A stretch of 64,000 bases of DNA from an uncultured Bacteroidia bacterium. GTDB lineage: Bacteria; Bacteroidota; Bacteroidia; Bacteroidales; CAJPTX01. Each line of letters starts with the position of its first letter. The stretch's first letter is position 1. Below are positions 27,432-35,274 of the stretch, in pieces. The notes beneath the pieces were generated by a model. That model did not search any database. It had not been told where the DNA came from and worked only from the letters and a program-made list of their open reading frames with translations. The stretch spans positions 62,001 through 126,000 of the forward strand of contig CAMXWF010000006.1 of the NCBI GenBank assembly GCA_947252645.1. Reading direction: 5' to 3'. The position numbers and the translations under genes are program-made.

Positions 27432-27463
27432 AAAAAAAAGGAGATGATTCGCACCATCTCCTT
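27432..27463 (-). terminator. minus-strand terminator
   Basis: AAGGAGATG (27438-27446) pairs with CATCTCCTT (27455-27463); on the minus strand it is followed by T8. It lies 220 bases after the RRM gene stop. Confidence 0.65.
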
Positions 27464-27617
27464 ACACAAGTCACTAAGAAACGAACTGGGGCGGAAGAGT
27501 TCCGCCAACACTACGTTGTCTAGGAAAACCGAACAGTCCTACGCAAGATAGACTCAGGCGCAGACTTCACGCCACCGACCTGAAGGGAACACCAAACCAA
27601 GCCTGATGGAAACAACA

Positions 27618-27661
27618 GCCTCTGCCCCTCCACGGAGGTCACCCTCGGCTGGGGCAGAGGC
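27618..27661 (-). terminator. hairpin just after the RRM gene
   Basis: GCCTCTGCCCC pairs with GGGGCAGAGGC (11-bp stem, 22-base loop), 20 bases after the RRM gene stop. The following minus-strand bases TGTTGTTTCC are only moderately T-rich. Confidence 0.5.
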
Positions 27662-27681
27662 ATTAGACAAGACGGATTAGG

Positions 27682-27984
27682 CTAGTAGCCGCCGCCGAAA
27701 CCGCCACGGTCGCTGTGATAGCCATCGTGGTGCGGCCTATCGGTACGAGGCTGCGCCTTGTTGACCACAATCTGGCGGCCACCAAAGTCGGTGCCGTTGA
27801 GCGCATCGATGGCAGCTTGCGCCTGCCCATCATCGGGCATCTCCACAAAGCCATAGCCCTTGCTGCGCCCGGTGTTGCGATCCTTAATAATCCGAGCGCT
27901 CGACACTTCACCGTACTCCTGGAACAGCTCGTTCAACTCGTCCTCCTGGGTCCTAAACGGAAGACTTCCCACAAATATGTTCAT
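27682..27984 (-). CDS. small RRM RNA-binding protein
   Basis: A 100-residue protein consisting of one RNA recognition motif and a short glycine-rich tail. RNP2 is IFVGSLP (residues 3-9) and RNP1 is KGYGFVEM, with LNELFQEYGEVSSARII and AIDALNGTDFGGRQIVVNKA completing the fold; the tail DRGGFGGGY resembles the glycine-rich ends of cyanobacterial and Bacteroidota Rbp proteins. These are thought to bind RNA broadly and affect its stability, but specific targets are unknown. ATG 27984 is chosen because it opens the RRM directly and follows a strong promoter (28014-28043) by 25-30 bases. Confidence 0.93.
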   Translation of the reverse strand: MNIFVGSLPFRTQEDELNELFQEYGEVSSARIIKDRNTGRSKGYGFVEMPDDGQAQAAIDALNGTDFGGRQIVVNKAQPRTDRPHHDGYHSDRGGFGGGY

Positions 27985-28013
27985 ACTTGGAACAATTGAA
28001 TATGAATTCGGGG

Positions 28014-28043
28014 CAAAGGTAATGCCTTTTTCTTTTCCGCAAA
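28014..28043 (-). promoter_or_regulatory. promoter of the RRM gene (TTTG-N18-TACCTTTG)
   Basis: On the minus strand TTTG (28040-28043), an 18-base spacer and TACCTTTG (28014-28021) make the best match in the window to the Bacteroidota promoter consensus; the start codon is 30 bases downstream. Confidence 0.8.
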
Positions 28044-28376
28044 GCCTGGCGACAAGGTTTGCCCCACGTCTTCGCAAGGTAAGAATCATAATCGACTCAT
28101 CACAAGGCATTTACGAATAAATCTTGAGGACAAATATTCCCCAGGCGAGATGTCGCATAGGGCGCGGAATCGGCGGTTGCACACCCCTATTGATCATCCC
28201 CCGCTAAGCCGCCACAGCGGGCGAGTATGGGGGGAGGGGGCGCAATTTGAACACAATACAGATACTCATCGGCAGGCCACGAAAAGGCGCGAATGCGTAC
28301 ATTCGCCATGGAGAATCAGGCCCGATGGCTTTGCGTGCTAGCGCGTTGACGGTCGGGCGAGAAGAAAGATACGCAT
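28044..28376. other. 333-base intergenic region upstream of iorA
   Basis: No gene seen. It contains a CCCGCT/AGCGGG hairpin (about 28200-28221) and a small inverted repeat GCGAATG-CGTA-CATTCGC (28289-28306), 71 bases before iorA, which could be an operator. Confidence 0.4.
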
Positions 28377-29996
28377 ATGGGAAGAGAACTGATGTTAGGC
28401 GATGAGGCCGTAGCGCAGGGTGCCCTGGATGCTGGGATCAGTGGGGTCTATGCCTACCCGGGGACGCCATCGACCGAGATCATGGAGTACGTGCAGCAAT
28501 CAACGTTGGCCGCCGCCCGCAACGTGCATAGGGTGTGGTCGGCCAACGAGAAAACGGCCATGGAGGCCGCGCTGGGCATGTCGTATGCTGGGAAGCGGGC
28601 CTTGGTGTGCTTCAAGCACGTGGGGCTGAACGTGGCCGCGGATGCTTTCGTCAATTCAGCCATCACCGGGGTGAACGGGGGCATCGTGGTGGTGGCCTGC
28701 GACGACCCCTCCATGCACTCCTCGCAGAATGAGCAGGACAGCCGTTTCTACGCCAAGTTTGCCATGGTGCCCGCCCTGGAGCCTAGCAACCAGCAGGAGG
28801 CCTACGAGATGGTGCAGGAGGCCTTTGACCTCTCGGAGCAGTTCAACATGCCCGTAGTGCTGCGCTTGACCACCCGACTGGCGCATTCGCGGGCCGGCGT
28901 GGAGCTGGCCGAAAGGGCAAAAGACCCCAAAGAGCTTCGCCTCCCGGGCGACCCCAAGCAATACGTGCTGCTGCCTGCCATTGCCAAAAGAAACTACACG
29001 GTGCTCCTCGGGCACCAAGAGGGCATATTGGCGGCGGCTGAACAGGCTAGACACTCTGCGCTTACGCTTGGGGCCAAGGGGGGGCTCGGCATCATCACCA
29101 CGGGCATAGCCTACAACTACCTCATGGAGGCGCTCCACTTTGAGCTGGGCGACCGCTCGCTGCTTAAAATCACGCAATACCCCACCCCGCGCAAGCTGGT
29201 GCAGCAGCTCTACGCGCACTGCGGGCGTCTCCTGGTGCTGGAGGAGGGGATGCCCTTCGTGGAGGGCGAGCTGCGCGGGCTCTTGGCGCTGGAAAAGCCC
29301 GTGCACGGGCGCATGGATAACACGGTGCCCCGGATCGGAGAGCTATCCCCCGGCGCCGTGGCAAAGGCCCTGGGCCTCGAGCTACCCCAAGGGCACAGCA
29401 TCCCCGACTTCGTGGTGGGGCGTCCGCCCGCGCTCTGCATGGGCTGCGGCCATAGAGACGTCTACAATGCCCTCAACGCCGCCCTAGCCCCCTACGGGCC
29501 TGGCCATGTGTTTGGCGATATCGGCTGCTACACGCTGGGCGCGCTGCCACCTTTCAACGCCATCAATAGCTGCGTAGACATGGGGGCCTCTATCACCATG
29601 GCCAAGGGTGCCTACGATGCTGGCCTACGGCCGGCGGTGGCCGTCATTGGCGACTCCACCTTCACCCACAGCGGCATGACCGGGCTGCTCGATGCCGTCA
29701 TTGAGCATGCGGGCATCACGGTCATCATCTCCGACAACTCCACCACTGGCATGACTGGCGGGCAAACCTCCTCGGCCACGGGGCGACTGATCAACATCTG
29801 CACTGGCCTAGGCGTGGAGCCTGAGCATATCCGCGTCATCGAGCCGCTCAGGAAAAACCACGAGGCCAACGTCAAGGTCATCGAGGAGGAGCTGGCCTAC
29901 CAGGGCGTCTCAGTCATCATCCCTCAGCGCGAGTGCATCCAGACGTTCCAACGCCGCATGCGCAAACAGCGCGCCGAGAAGCAACACGAGGCCTAG
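28377..29996 (+). CDS. iorA: indolepyruvate:ferredoxin oxidoreductase alpha subunit, without ferredoxin domain
   Basis: Thiamine-diphosphate enzyme that oxidatively decarboxylates aryl pyruvates (from aromatic amino acids) to acyl-CoA, passing electrons to ferredoxin. The 539-residue protein starts GRELMLGDEAVAQGALDAG with YAYPGTPSTEIMEY, and has the thiamine-binding half with ALCMGCGHRD, FGDIGCYTLG and VAVIGDSTFTHSGMTG...DNSTTGMTGGQ. The classical archaeal subunit continues with two 4Fe-4S clusters; here the protein stops after IIPQREC with only that Cys, so electrons must reach ferredoxin otherwise. It is followed 26 bases later by iorB, forming the expected pair, and fits amino-acid fermentation. 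Confidence 0.93.
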   Translation: MGRELMLGDEAVAQGALDAGISGVYAYPGTPSTEIMEYVQQSTLAAARNVHRVWSANEKTAMEAALGMSYAGKRALVCFKHVGLNVAADAFVNSAITGVNGGIVVVACDDPSMHSSQNEQDSRFYAKFAMVPALEPSNQQEAYEMVQEAFDLSEQFNMPVVLRLTTRLAHSRAGVELAERAKDPKELRLPGDPKQYVLLPAIAKRNYTVLLGHQEGILAAAEQARHSALTLGAKGGLGIITTGIAYNYLMEALHFELGDRSLLKITQYPTPRKLVQQLYAHCGRLLVLEEGMPFVEGELRGLLALEKPVHGRMDNTVPRIGELSPGAVAKALGLELPQGHSIPDFVVGRPPALCMGCGHRDVYNALNAALAPYGPGHVFGDIGCYTLGALPPFNAINSCVDMGASITMAKGAYDAGLRPAVAVIGDSTFTHSGMTGLLDAVIEHAGITVIISDNSTTGMTGGQTSSATGRLINICTGLGVEPEHIRVIEPLRKNHEANVKVIEEELAYQGVSVIIPQRECIQTFQRRMRKQRAEKQHEA

Positions 29997-30022
29997 CGGC
30001 ACTAGCCAACAAAGGGAACACT

Positions 30023-30637
30023 ATGCAAGTAAATAACCAAGCGGTCAAAACCGACATCATCCTGGCGGGCGTGGGCGGCCAGGGCATTCTATCGGTGGCC
30101 ACCATCATCGGCCACGCTGCCCTCGAAAACAAGCTCTACCTCAAGCAGGCTGAAACGCATGGCATGAGCCAGCGGGGCGGCGACGTGCAGTCGCACCTGC
30201 GCATATCGAAGCAGACCATAGCCTCCGACCTCGTGCCGATAGGGAGTGCCGACCTCGTGCTATCCAGCGAGCCCATGGAGGCCCTACGCTACCTGCCGTT
30301 CCTAGCCCCCAACGGCTACATCATCACCAGCTGCAATCCCTTCGTCAACGTGCCTAACTACCCAGACCAGAACAAGGTGATCGACTACCTGCGGGGCCTG
30401 CCGCGCACCATCCTGCTCGACGCCGAGCAGCTCGCAAAGGATGCAGGCAACGCTCGGGCGGCCAACGTGGTCATGCTGGGGGCCGCCGCGCCGCTGCTCA
30501 TTCTCCCCTTCGAAAGCTTGGAAAATGGCATCAGGGCCATCTTCCAGGCAAAGGGGCACGATGTGGTTGAAATGAACCTCAAAGCCCTAAAAGCAGGCCA
30601 TGAGGCCGTAAAAAAACAACTCGCTCAATGCGCCTAA
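30023..30637 (+). CDS. iorB: indolepyruvate:ferredoxin oxidoreductase beta subunit
   Basis: Gamma-domain subunit (204 residues) of the same enzyme. It opens with TDIILAGVGGQGILSVATIIG, the GxGGQG signature of the pyruvate-ferredoxin oxidoreductase catalytic domain, and has AETHGMSQRGGDVQSHLRIS, typical of IorB. ATG 30023 follows AAAGGGAACACT, a plausible ribosome-binding site. Its last 10 bases overlap the next gene, an MBL hydrolase, so the three genes are likely one transcript. Confidence 0.94.
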   Translation: MQVNNQAVKTDIILAGVGGQGILSVATIIGHAALENKLYLKQAETHGMSQRGGDVQSHLRISKQTIASDLVPIGSADLVLSSEPMEALRYLPFLAPNGYIITSCNPFVNVPNYPDQNKVIDYLRGLPRTILLDAEQLAKDAGNARAANVVMLGAAAPLLILPFESLENGIRAIFQAKGHDVVEMNLKALKAGHEAVKKQLAQCA

Positions 30638-31410
30638 CCCTCACGGGCACTGGCCACTCGCAGGGCATCCCCACCATCGGATGCCCCTGCGCGGTGTGCC
30701 ACTCATCTGACCCGCACGACCACCGACTGCGCACGGCCGCCCTACTCCAGGCCCAGGGGCTCAACATTGCCCTGGACATAGGCCCCGACTTCCGCCAGCA
30801 GATGCTCACCTGCGGCTGCACGCACCTCGATGCCCTGCTCATCTCCCATGAGCATAGCGACCACGTGGCCGGGCTAGACGACATCCGACCCTTCAACTGG
30901 GAAAGCCCTACCCGCTCCACCCCTCTCTACGCAGGCCCCAGGACTCTCGAGGCCATCAAGGCCCGCTTCGGCTACGTCTTTCTGCCCCCAGAGCTGCACT
31001 ACCCCGGGGCGCCAGAAGTAACCACCCACCCCATCGAGGAGCCCTTAGCTCCATTTACCATCGGTAAGCTCACCATTACCCCCTTCCGCGTACTCCACGG
31101 GCAACTGCCCATCCTGGGCTACCGCATAGGCTCCCTAGCCTACATCACCGACTGCAAGTCGCTTCCTCCTGCGAGCGTGGCGCAGCTACAGGGCCTAGAC
31201 ACCTTGGTCATCAACGCGCTGCGTCGAGCCCCACACCCTGCCCACATGAACCTCCAAGAAGCCCTAGCCCTAGCTCAGCAGCTCAAGGCCCGCCGGACGG
31301 TACTCTCGCACATCAGCCACGAGATGGGATTGTACGCTGACCTCTGCCGCGAAGTCCCAGAAAACGTCGTGGTGGGCTACGATGGGTTGACCCTGGACAT
31401 CCCTGACTAG
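30628..31410 (+). CDS. MBL-fold metallohydrolase, PhnP-like
   Basis: Metallo-beta-lactamase-fold hydrolase of 260 residues. It has the zinc motif SHEHSDH (His74, His76, Asp78, His79) and a cysteine cluster GCPCAVC near residues 18-24 that in PhnP-like phosphodiesterases binds a structural zinc. The C-terminus contains SHISHEMGLYADL. Members act on cyclic phosphate or phosphodiester substrates; the natural substrate here is unknown. It is common in Bacteroidota as a single-copy gene. It overlaps iorB by 10 bases, but no functional link to it is known. Confidence 0.88.
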   Translation: MRLTLTGTGHSQGIPTIGCPCAVCHSSDPHDHRLRTAALLQAQGLNIALDIGPDFRQQMLTCGCTHLDALLISHEHSDHVAGLDDIRPFNWESPTRSTPLYAGPRTLEAIKARFGYVFLPPELHYPGAPEVTTHPIEEPLAPFTIGKLTITPFRVLHGQLPILGYRIGSLAYITDCKSLPPASVAQLQGLDTLVINALRRAPHPAHMNLQEALALAQQLKARRTVLSHISHEMGLYADLCREVPENVVVGYDGLTLDIPD

Positions 31411-31786
31411 CAGCTAGCCCTCCCCCACGTCAATAGCTGTCGGCAGAAAACCTACGGGCATCACTCCACGGTGCGCCGTGAGGCTGCAGCACCCCTAGCG
31501 GGGGCAGGCTGCGACTACTATCGGTGGGGGCTTGGCGGGCAGGCACGCTATCCTGCGCCATGCGGCGCGGTAGGCCAGCTGGACACACCCACTGGCAGGC
31601 GAAGCAGAAGCGGGAGGGAACCTAGGCAACTAAGCTGGGCTGATGTCCGCGAAGGCCTCGCCGGTATGGCGCAGCGCATCCGCTAGCGTCTAGTCGCCCT
31701 CAGTGCCTCCACGGAATCACCGAGGCCTCACCCTGCGCGCCGAGGCGGAAACAGAGGGAACTCTCTCCTACAGCCACGGAAGGCAG
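31411..31786. other. 376-base noncoding stretch
   Basis: Lies between the plus-strand MBL gene and the minus-strand chemoreceptor gene. Small frames here (for example 31471-31686 plus) lack protein-like composition; no clear terminator is seen. Confidence 0.4.
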
Positions 31787-33658
31787 CTATATCGTGAAGT
31801 TAGAGACGCTACCCCGCATGGTGTTGCTCTGCTCGAGCAGACCGTGGCTACTGCTGGCCAGCTCCTCGCTGATAGCCGCATTGCGCTGGGCACTTTGGCT
31901 TATCTGCTCCACAGCCATGGACACCTGGAGCACGGCCTCGTGGACAGAGTCAGAGTTGACCTTGATGCGTTTTGACGTTTCAGAGAGCTCTGCCATCACA
32001 GGCAACAGGTCTTTGAGCTGCTCCATGGTGAGCTTGGAGTCCTCGATGGCCTGTCGGCCCAGTTCGTTGATATGCTTGACCAAGGCAGCACTGGTTCCGG
32101 CCAGGCGGCCTACCTCTTGGGCCACTACGGCAAAGCCGCGCCCATGCTCGCCCGCCCTTGCAGCCTCTACGGCGGCGTTAAGGGCCAAGAGGTTGGTTTG
32201 ACGGGCCACGGCGGAGAGCGCATCCTCCTGCGCCACGATGGCCTGCAGCTGGGTGACGGTCTCGGTCAGCTTAGAGGCCAAGTGATCGAGGCGCTGGGCG
32301 GCCAGGTCGGTCTTCTGGCTCGACTGGTTGATGTGTTCCACGGCCATGGCCGAGCTGTCTTTAATGAGGCTGCACTGAGCACTGGCCTCCTCCGAAGCCG
32401 AGGCGGAGGCACTGGCCGCGTCGGCAATGGCCTCCGACTGCTTTGTAATCGCATCGCTTGAGGCCTGAAGCAAAGCACTGGAGTGGTGGATGTCGTTGAT
32501 CATCGCCTTAAAGCGCACGTTCATGATCTGGAAGTTGGTCAGCATGGTGCCTATCTCATCGTTGCGCTCGCTGAGCGCAACGGGCGCTATCCGTAAATTC
32601 CCTTCTGAGAGCGACATGAGGCGATCGTTGAGGATCAGAATAGGCTGGAGCTCCCGCTTGATGATGCGCGCCATCAAAACTGTGAGGGCCACGCCCAGCA
32701 CGACCGCAAGGCCTGAGGCCAACGCGAGGACTCTGTGCGAGGCACGAAGTATCGTGGCGCGCTCAATGCTTGAGCAGAGTACAAAAGGCTTGGAGTAGCT
32801 GCCCACATAGAGGGGCAGGTAGACGTAGTAACGGCCGTGGGCTGTGCGGTAATAGGGCTCGCGGTCACTGGGGATGTCTGCCGGGTCAAGCTGCTCTTCA
32901 AAGCACGAAGGCTGCGCATTGGTCGAGTGCTGAAGGAGGGCTGCGTTGGGCGAATAGAGAGCCAAGGTCCCCTGTCCATCGTAAAAATTGGCCGAGGCCA
33001 CCCACTCAAGCACGGTGGTCAGGTTGACATCGGCCTGACACACGCCGCAAAAGACCCCTTGCCGCATCACCGGGATGCTCGTGGTATAGAGGTAGGTGCT
33101 GTCTCTGTCTAGGATCTTGACGTAGTAGGGGTCGGTGATGTATGGCTCACCCGTGTGCATCGGGACGAAGTACCAGGAATCGGGAGAATCCACCTTGTAG
33201 TTGAAGCAGGTGTCGTCGAACTTCCCCTGGCCATCGGCCCCCTTAGCCAAGTACGGGGCATAGCGCCCCTCGTGGTCGGAGCCTGGCTTATAGACGAAGA
33301 GGCTATCGGCCCCATCGAAGGCATTGGGCTCAAACACTAGGCCTATACCCTCCAGCATGGGGTAGCTGGGCAGTGCCTCGATGACCATGGCGATCAGATT
33401 GGCACGCATGGGCTGCTGTTGCTCAACGGCCAGCATGCTGGCCAAAGACTCCACCAGCTGGTTGCCCCGAGTTAGCTGCGCAGCGATGCGCGCGCCAACG
33501 GCGCGCGTTTGCGCCAAAAGCTGACTCTGTGCACCCTCTCGAGCCATGCGCACCGAGGAAGGGTACATGACGGACAGCGTCAAGCCTATGAGTAGCACAC
33601 TGCTCAATGCCGCTATGAATGCTATTCGCTGACGAAGACTGTGCCTTATATTCTTCAT
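31787..33658 (-). CDS. methyl-accepting chemotaxis protein (dCACHE sensor)
   Basis: Transmembrane chemoreceptor of 623 residues. ATG 33658 gives a cytoplasmic N-tail ([11 protein letters not shown]), TM1 at about 11-32, a large periplasmic domain with dCACHE features ([33 protein letters not shown]), TM2 at about 310-333, a HAMP region ([21 protein letters not shown]), and a signalling domain whose hairpin tip [30 protein letters not shown] lies about 480-510. It would normally control a CheA kinase; no che or flagellar gene is in the window. The protein ends in NFTI, without a CheR-docking pentapeptide. Confidence 0.93.
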   Translation of the reverse strand: MKNIRHSLRQRIAFIAALSSVLLIGLTLSVMYPSSVRMAREGAQSQLLAQTRAVGARIAAQLTRGNQLVESLASMLAVEQQQPMRANLIAMVIEALPSYPMLEGIGLVFEPNAFDGADSLFVYKPGSDHEGRYAPYLAKGADGQGKFDDTCFNYKVDSPDSWYFVPMHTGEPYITDPYYVKILDRDSTYLYTTSIPVMRQGVFCGVCQADVNLTTVLEWVASANFYDGQGTLALYSPNAALLQHSTNAQPSCFEEQLDPADIPSDREPYYRTAHGRYYVYLPLYVGSYSKPFVLCSSIERATILRASHRVLALASGLAVVLGVALTVLMARIIKRELQPILILNDRLMSLSEGNLRIAPVALSERNDEIGTMLTNFQIMNVRFKAMINDIHHSSALLQASSDAITKQSEAIADAASASASASEEASAQCSLIKDSSAMAVEHINQSSQKTDLAAQRLDHLASKLTETVTQLQAIVAQEDALSAVARQTNLLALNAAVEAARAGEHGRGFAVVAQEVGRLAGTSAALVKHINELGRQAIEDSKLTMEQLKDLLPVMAELSETSKRIKVNSDSVHEAVLQVSMAVEQISQSAQRNAAISEELASSSHGLLEQSNTMRGSVSNFTI

Positions 33659-33838
33659 GGCAATGAGGTTTAGGTCAACACTAGCCCGCGGCATAGGGTA
33701 CGCCCAGTGCGCAGCAAGGTACAATATTTTCTGAAAACGCTCGGTTGCGGCTAACTATCCACAGCCGAAGTGCTTAGGTATATGATCGTAAGGAATCTAC
33801 TTCGCCACGGCGCAACGGCGCAAGGGGCCGCAGAAACA

Positions 33839-35269
33839 TTAAATACTATCCCCTCGCCAAGGGGCCAGGCGGAAGAAAAGGGTCGTTGCCACTATTAGGA
33901 ACACGTTGTAAAGAAGGTCAACCGTCCAGACCACTGGCAACGGCATGCAGAACACATGGGCCAGCAGGTAGGCCGCCAGCAGGTATACCACCAGGACAGC
34001 CAGCTCGAGCAGGAGCGCCGTCATGGTGCGCCCTGTACCCGTCACTCCGCTAAAGTACACCACGCCCACCGACTGGAATAGGGAGCTGAAGGCCACCACG
34101 TAGAGCACAGGCATCGCACCCTGAATAAGGGCCAGATCATCCGTGTAGACTGCAAGCACCTGGCGCGAGAAAACGGCGCAAAGCAAGGAGATAGGCGCCA
34201 CGAATGCCAAGCAGTACCACCCGATTCTCCGCACAACGGGTATCACCCTTTGCGGCTGACGGCGACCAAGCAAGAAGCTCACTATCGTGTTGGTAGCCGA
34301 AGTAAAGCCCATGACGGGGATCAGTATGATCAGAAAAACACTGCGCACTACCTGCGAAATTGCCAAGGCCTGCTCGCCCATATGCTCTATTACGATGAAG
34401 AACAGGAGCCAGGCATTGGTGGAGATTACGTTCTGAAGCATGACCGGTAGGGCCAAACGCACCAGGTGACGTAGCAAAGGCCAGCTCAAGACACGGAAGG
34501 TAAAAAGCCTATAGCGGCGACGATCGATTTTCACCGCCGTGTAGACTATAAAGGTACACGTGCAAACCACCTCGGCCAGCATGGAGGCCAACGCAGCGCC
34601 CGCAATGCCCATAGCCGGGAAAGGCCCTATGCCGAAAATGAGCAGGTAGTCCAGTAGAATGTTGGCCCCCACCTGCATCCCCGAAGTCAGAGTGATTACG
34701 CCCGTGCGCGCCATACCCACGTAGAAGGAGCGGAAGGTGAAGTTGGTGTGGGCAAAGATGAGCCCAAACAGACGGTAGCTCAGGTAGATGTCGGCAGCCT
34801 CCAACACATTCGGGGAGCTGATCATCCAGCCGAGAAGCGCATCCTTGGTCGTCCACGTGAGCAGGAAGAGCGACAAGCCCATGGCCCACTGGAAGAGAAA
34901 AGCGTGGGTTAGCACACGCCCCACCTGGCGAAGCCGCCCCTGCCCGAAGCGGTGCGCCACCAAGACCTGCGTGCCCACGCCAAAGCCAAAGGCAAACATG
35001 ATGATGACCAAGTAGACCAGGCCCCCAAGGGCCGTGCCTCCCAAGGCCACTCGCCCAAGACGACCCACAAAGGCCGTGTCCGTGACGCTCATGAGCGTCT
35101 GGACCGCACTCCCTAGGATGATAGGCCAGACTACTGGCCAAACCGCGCGGAAATCTACCTTCTTGGCTAGACGCAGGAAGTTGGGCGACTGGTAATCGGA
35201 ATTCCGCTCGCCCACATCCTCGGAGGCCTCAGCCCTCAACGCCTCCTGCTCCCCCTCATGCAGCACCAT
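33839..35269 (-). CDS. MATE-family efflux transporter
   Basis: Multidrug/toxic-compound extrusion exporter of 476 residues with about twelve hydrophobic segments; driven by Na+ or H+. The N-lobe contains PIILGSAVQTLMSVTDTAFVGRLG and FGFGVGTQVLVAHRFGQ, which are typical of the DinF/NorM branch, and the C-lobe has ALPVMLQNVISTNAWLLFFIVIEHMG and SVGVVYFSGVTGTGRT. The start at 35269 is 6 bases after the DPP IV stop codon, so the two are cotranscribed. Substrate unknown. The N-terminal 30 residues are charged and longer than usual; a later start is possible. Confidence 0.9.
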   Translation of the reverse strand: MVLHEGEQEALRAEASEDVGERNSDYQSPNFLRLAKKVDFRAVWPVVWPIILGSAVQTLMSVTDTAFVGRLGRVALGGTALGGLVYLVIIMFAFGFGVGTQVLVAHRFGQGRLRQVGRVLTHAFLFQWAMGLSLFLLTWTTKDALLGWMISSPNVLEAADIYLSYRLFGLIFAHTNFTFRSFYVGMARTGVITLTSGMQVGANILLDYLLIFGIGPFPAMGIAGAALASMLAEVVCTCTFIVYTAVKIDRRRYRLFTFRVLSWPLLRHLVRLALPVMLQNVISTNAWLLFFIVIEHMGEQALAISQVVRSVFLIILIPVMGFTSATNTIVSFLLGRRQPQRVIPVVRRIGWYCLAFVAPISLLCAVFSRQVLAVYTDDLALIQGAMPVLYVVAFSSLFQSVGVVYFSGVTGTGRTMTALLLELAVLVVYLLAAYLLAHVFCMPLPVVWTVDLLYNVFLIVATTLFFRLAPWRGDSI

Positions 35270-35274
35270 TCACA

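Larger units (their letters stand above)
27168..27681. other. 514-base noncoding stretch between clpB and the RRM gene
   Basis: No supported gene. It contains two minus-strand terminator-like hairpins (27432-27463 and 27618-27661). Open frames on either strand here (for example 27239-27523 plus) are basic and repetitive and look non-coding. Confidence 0.45.
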
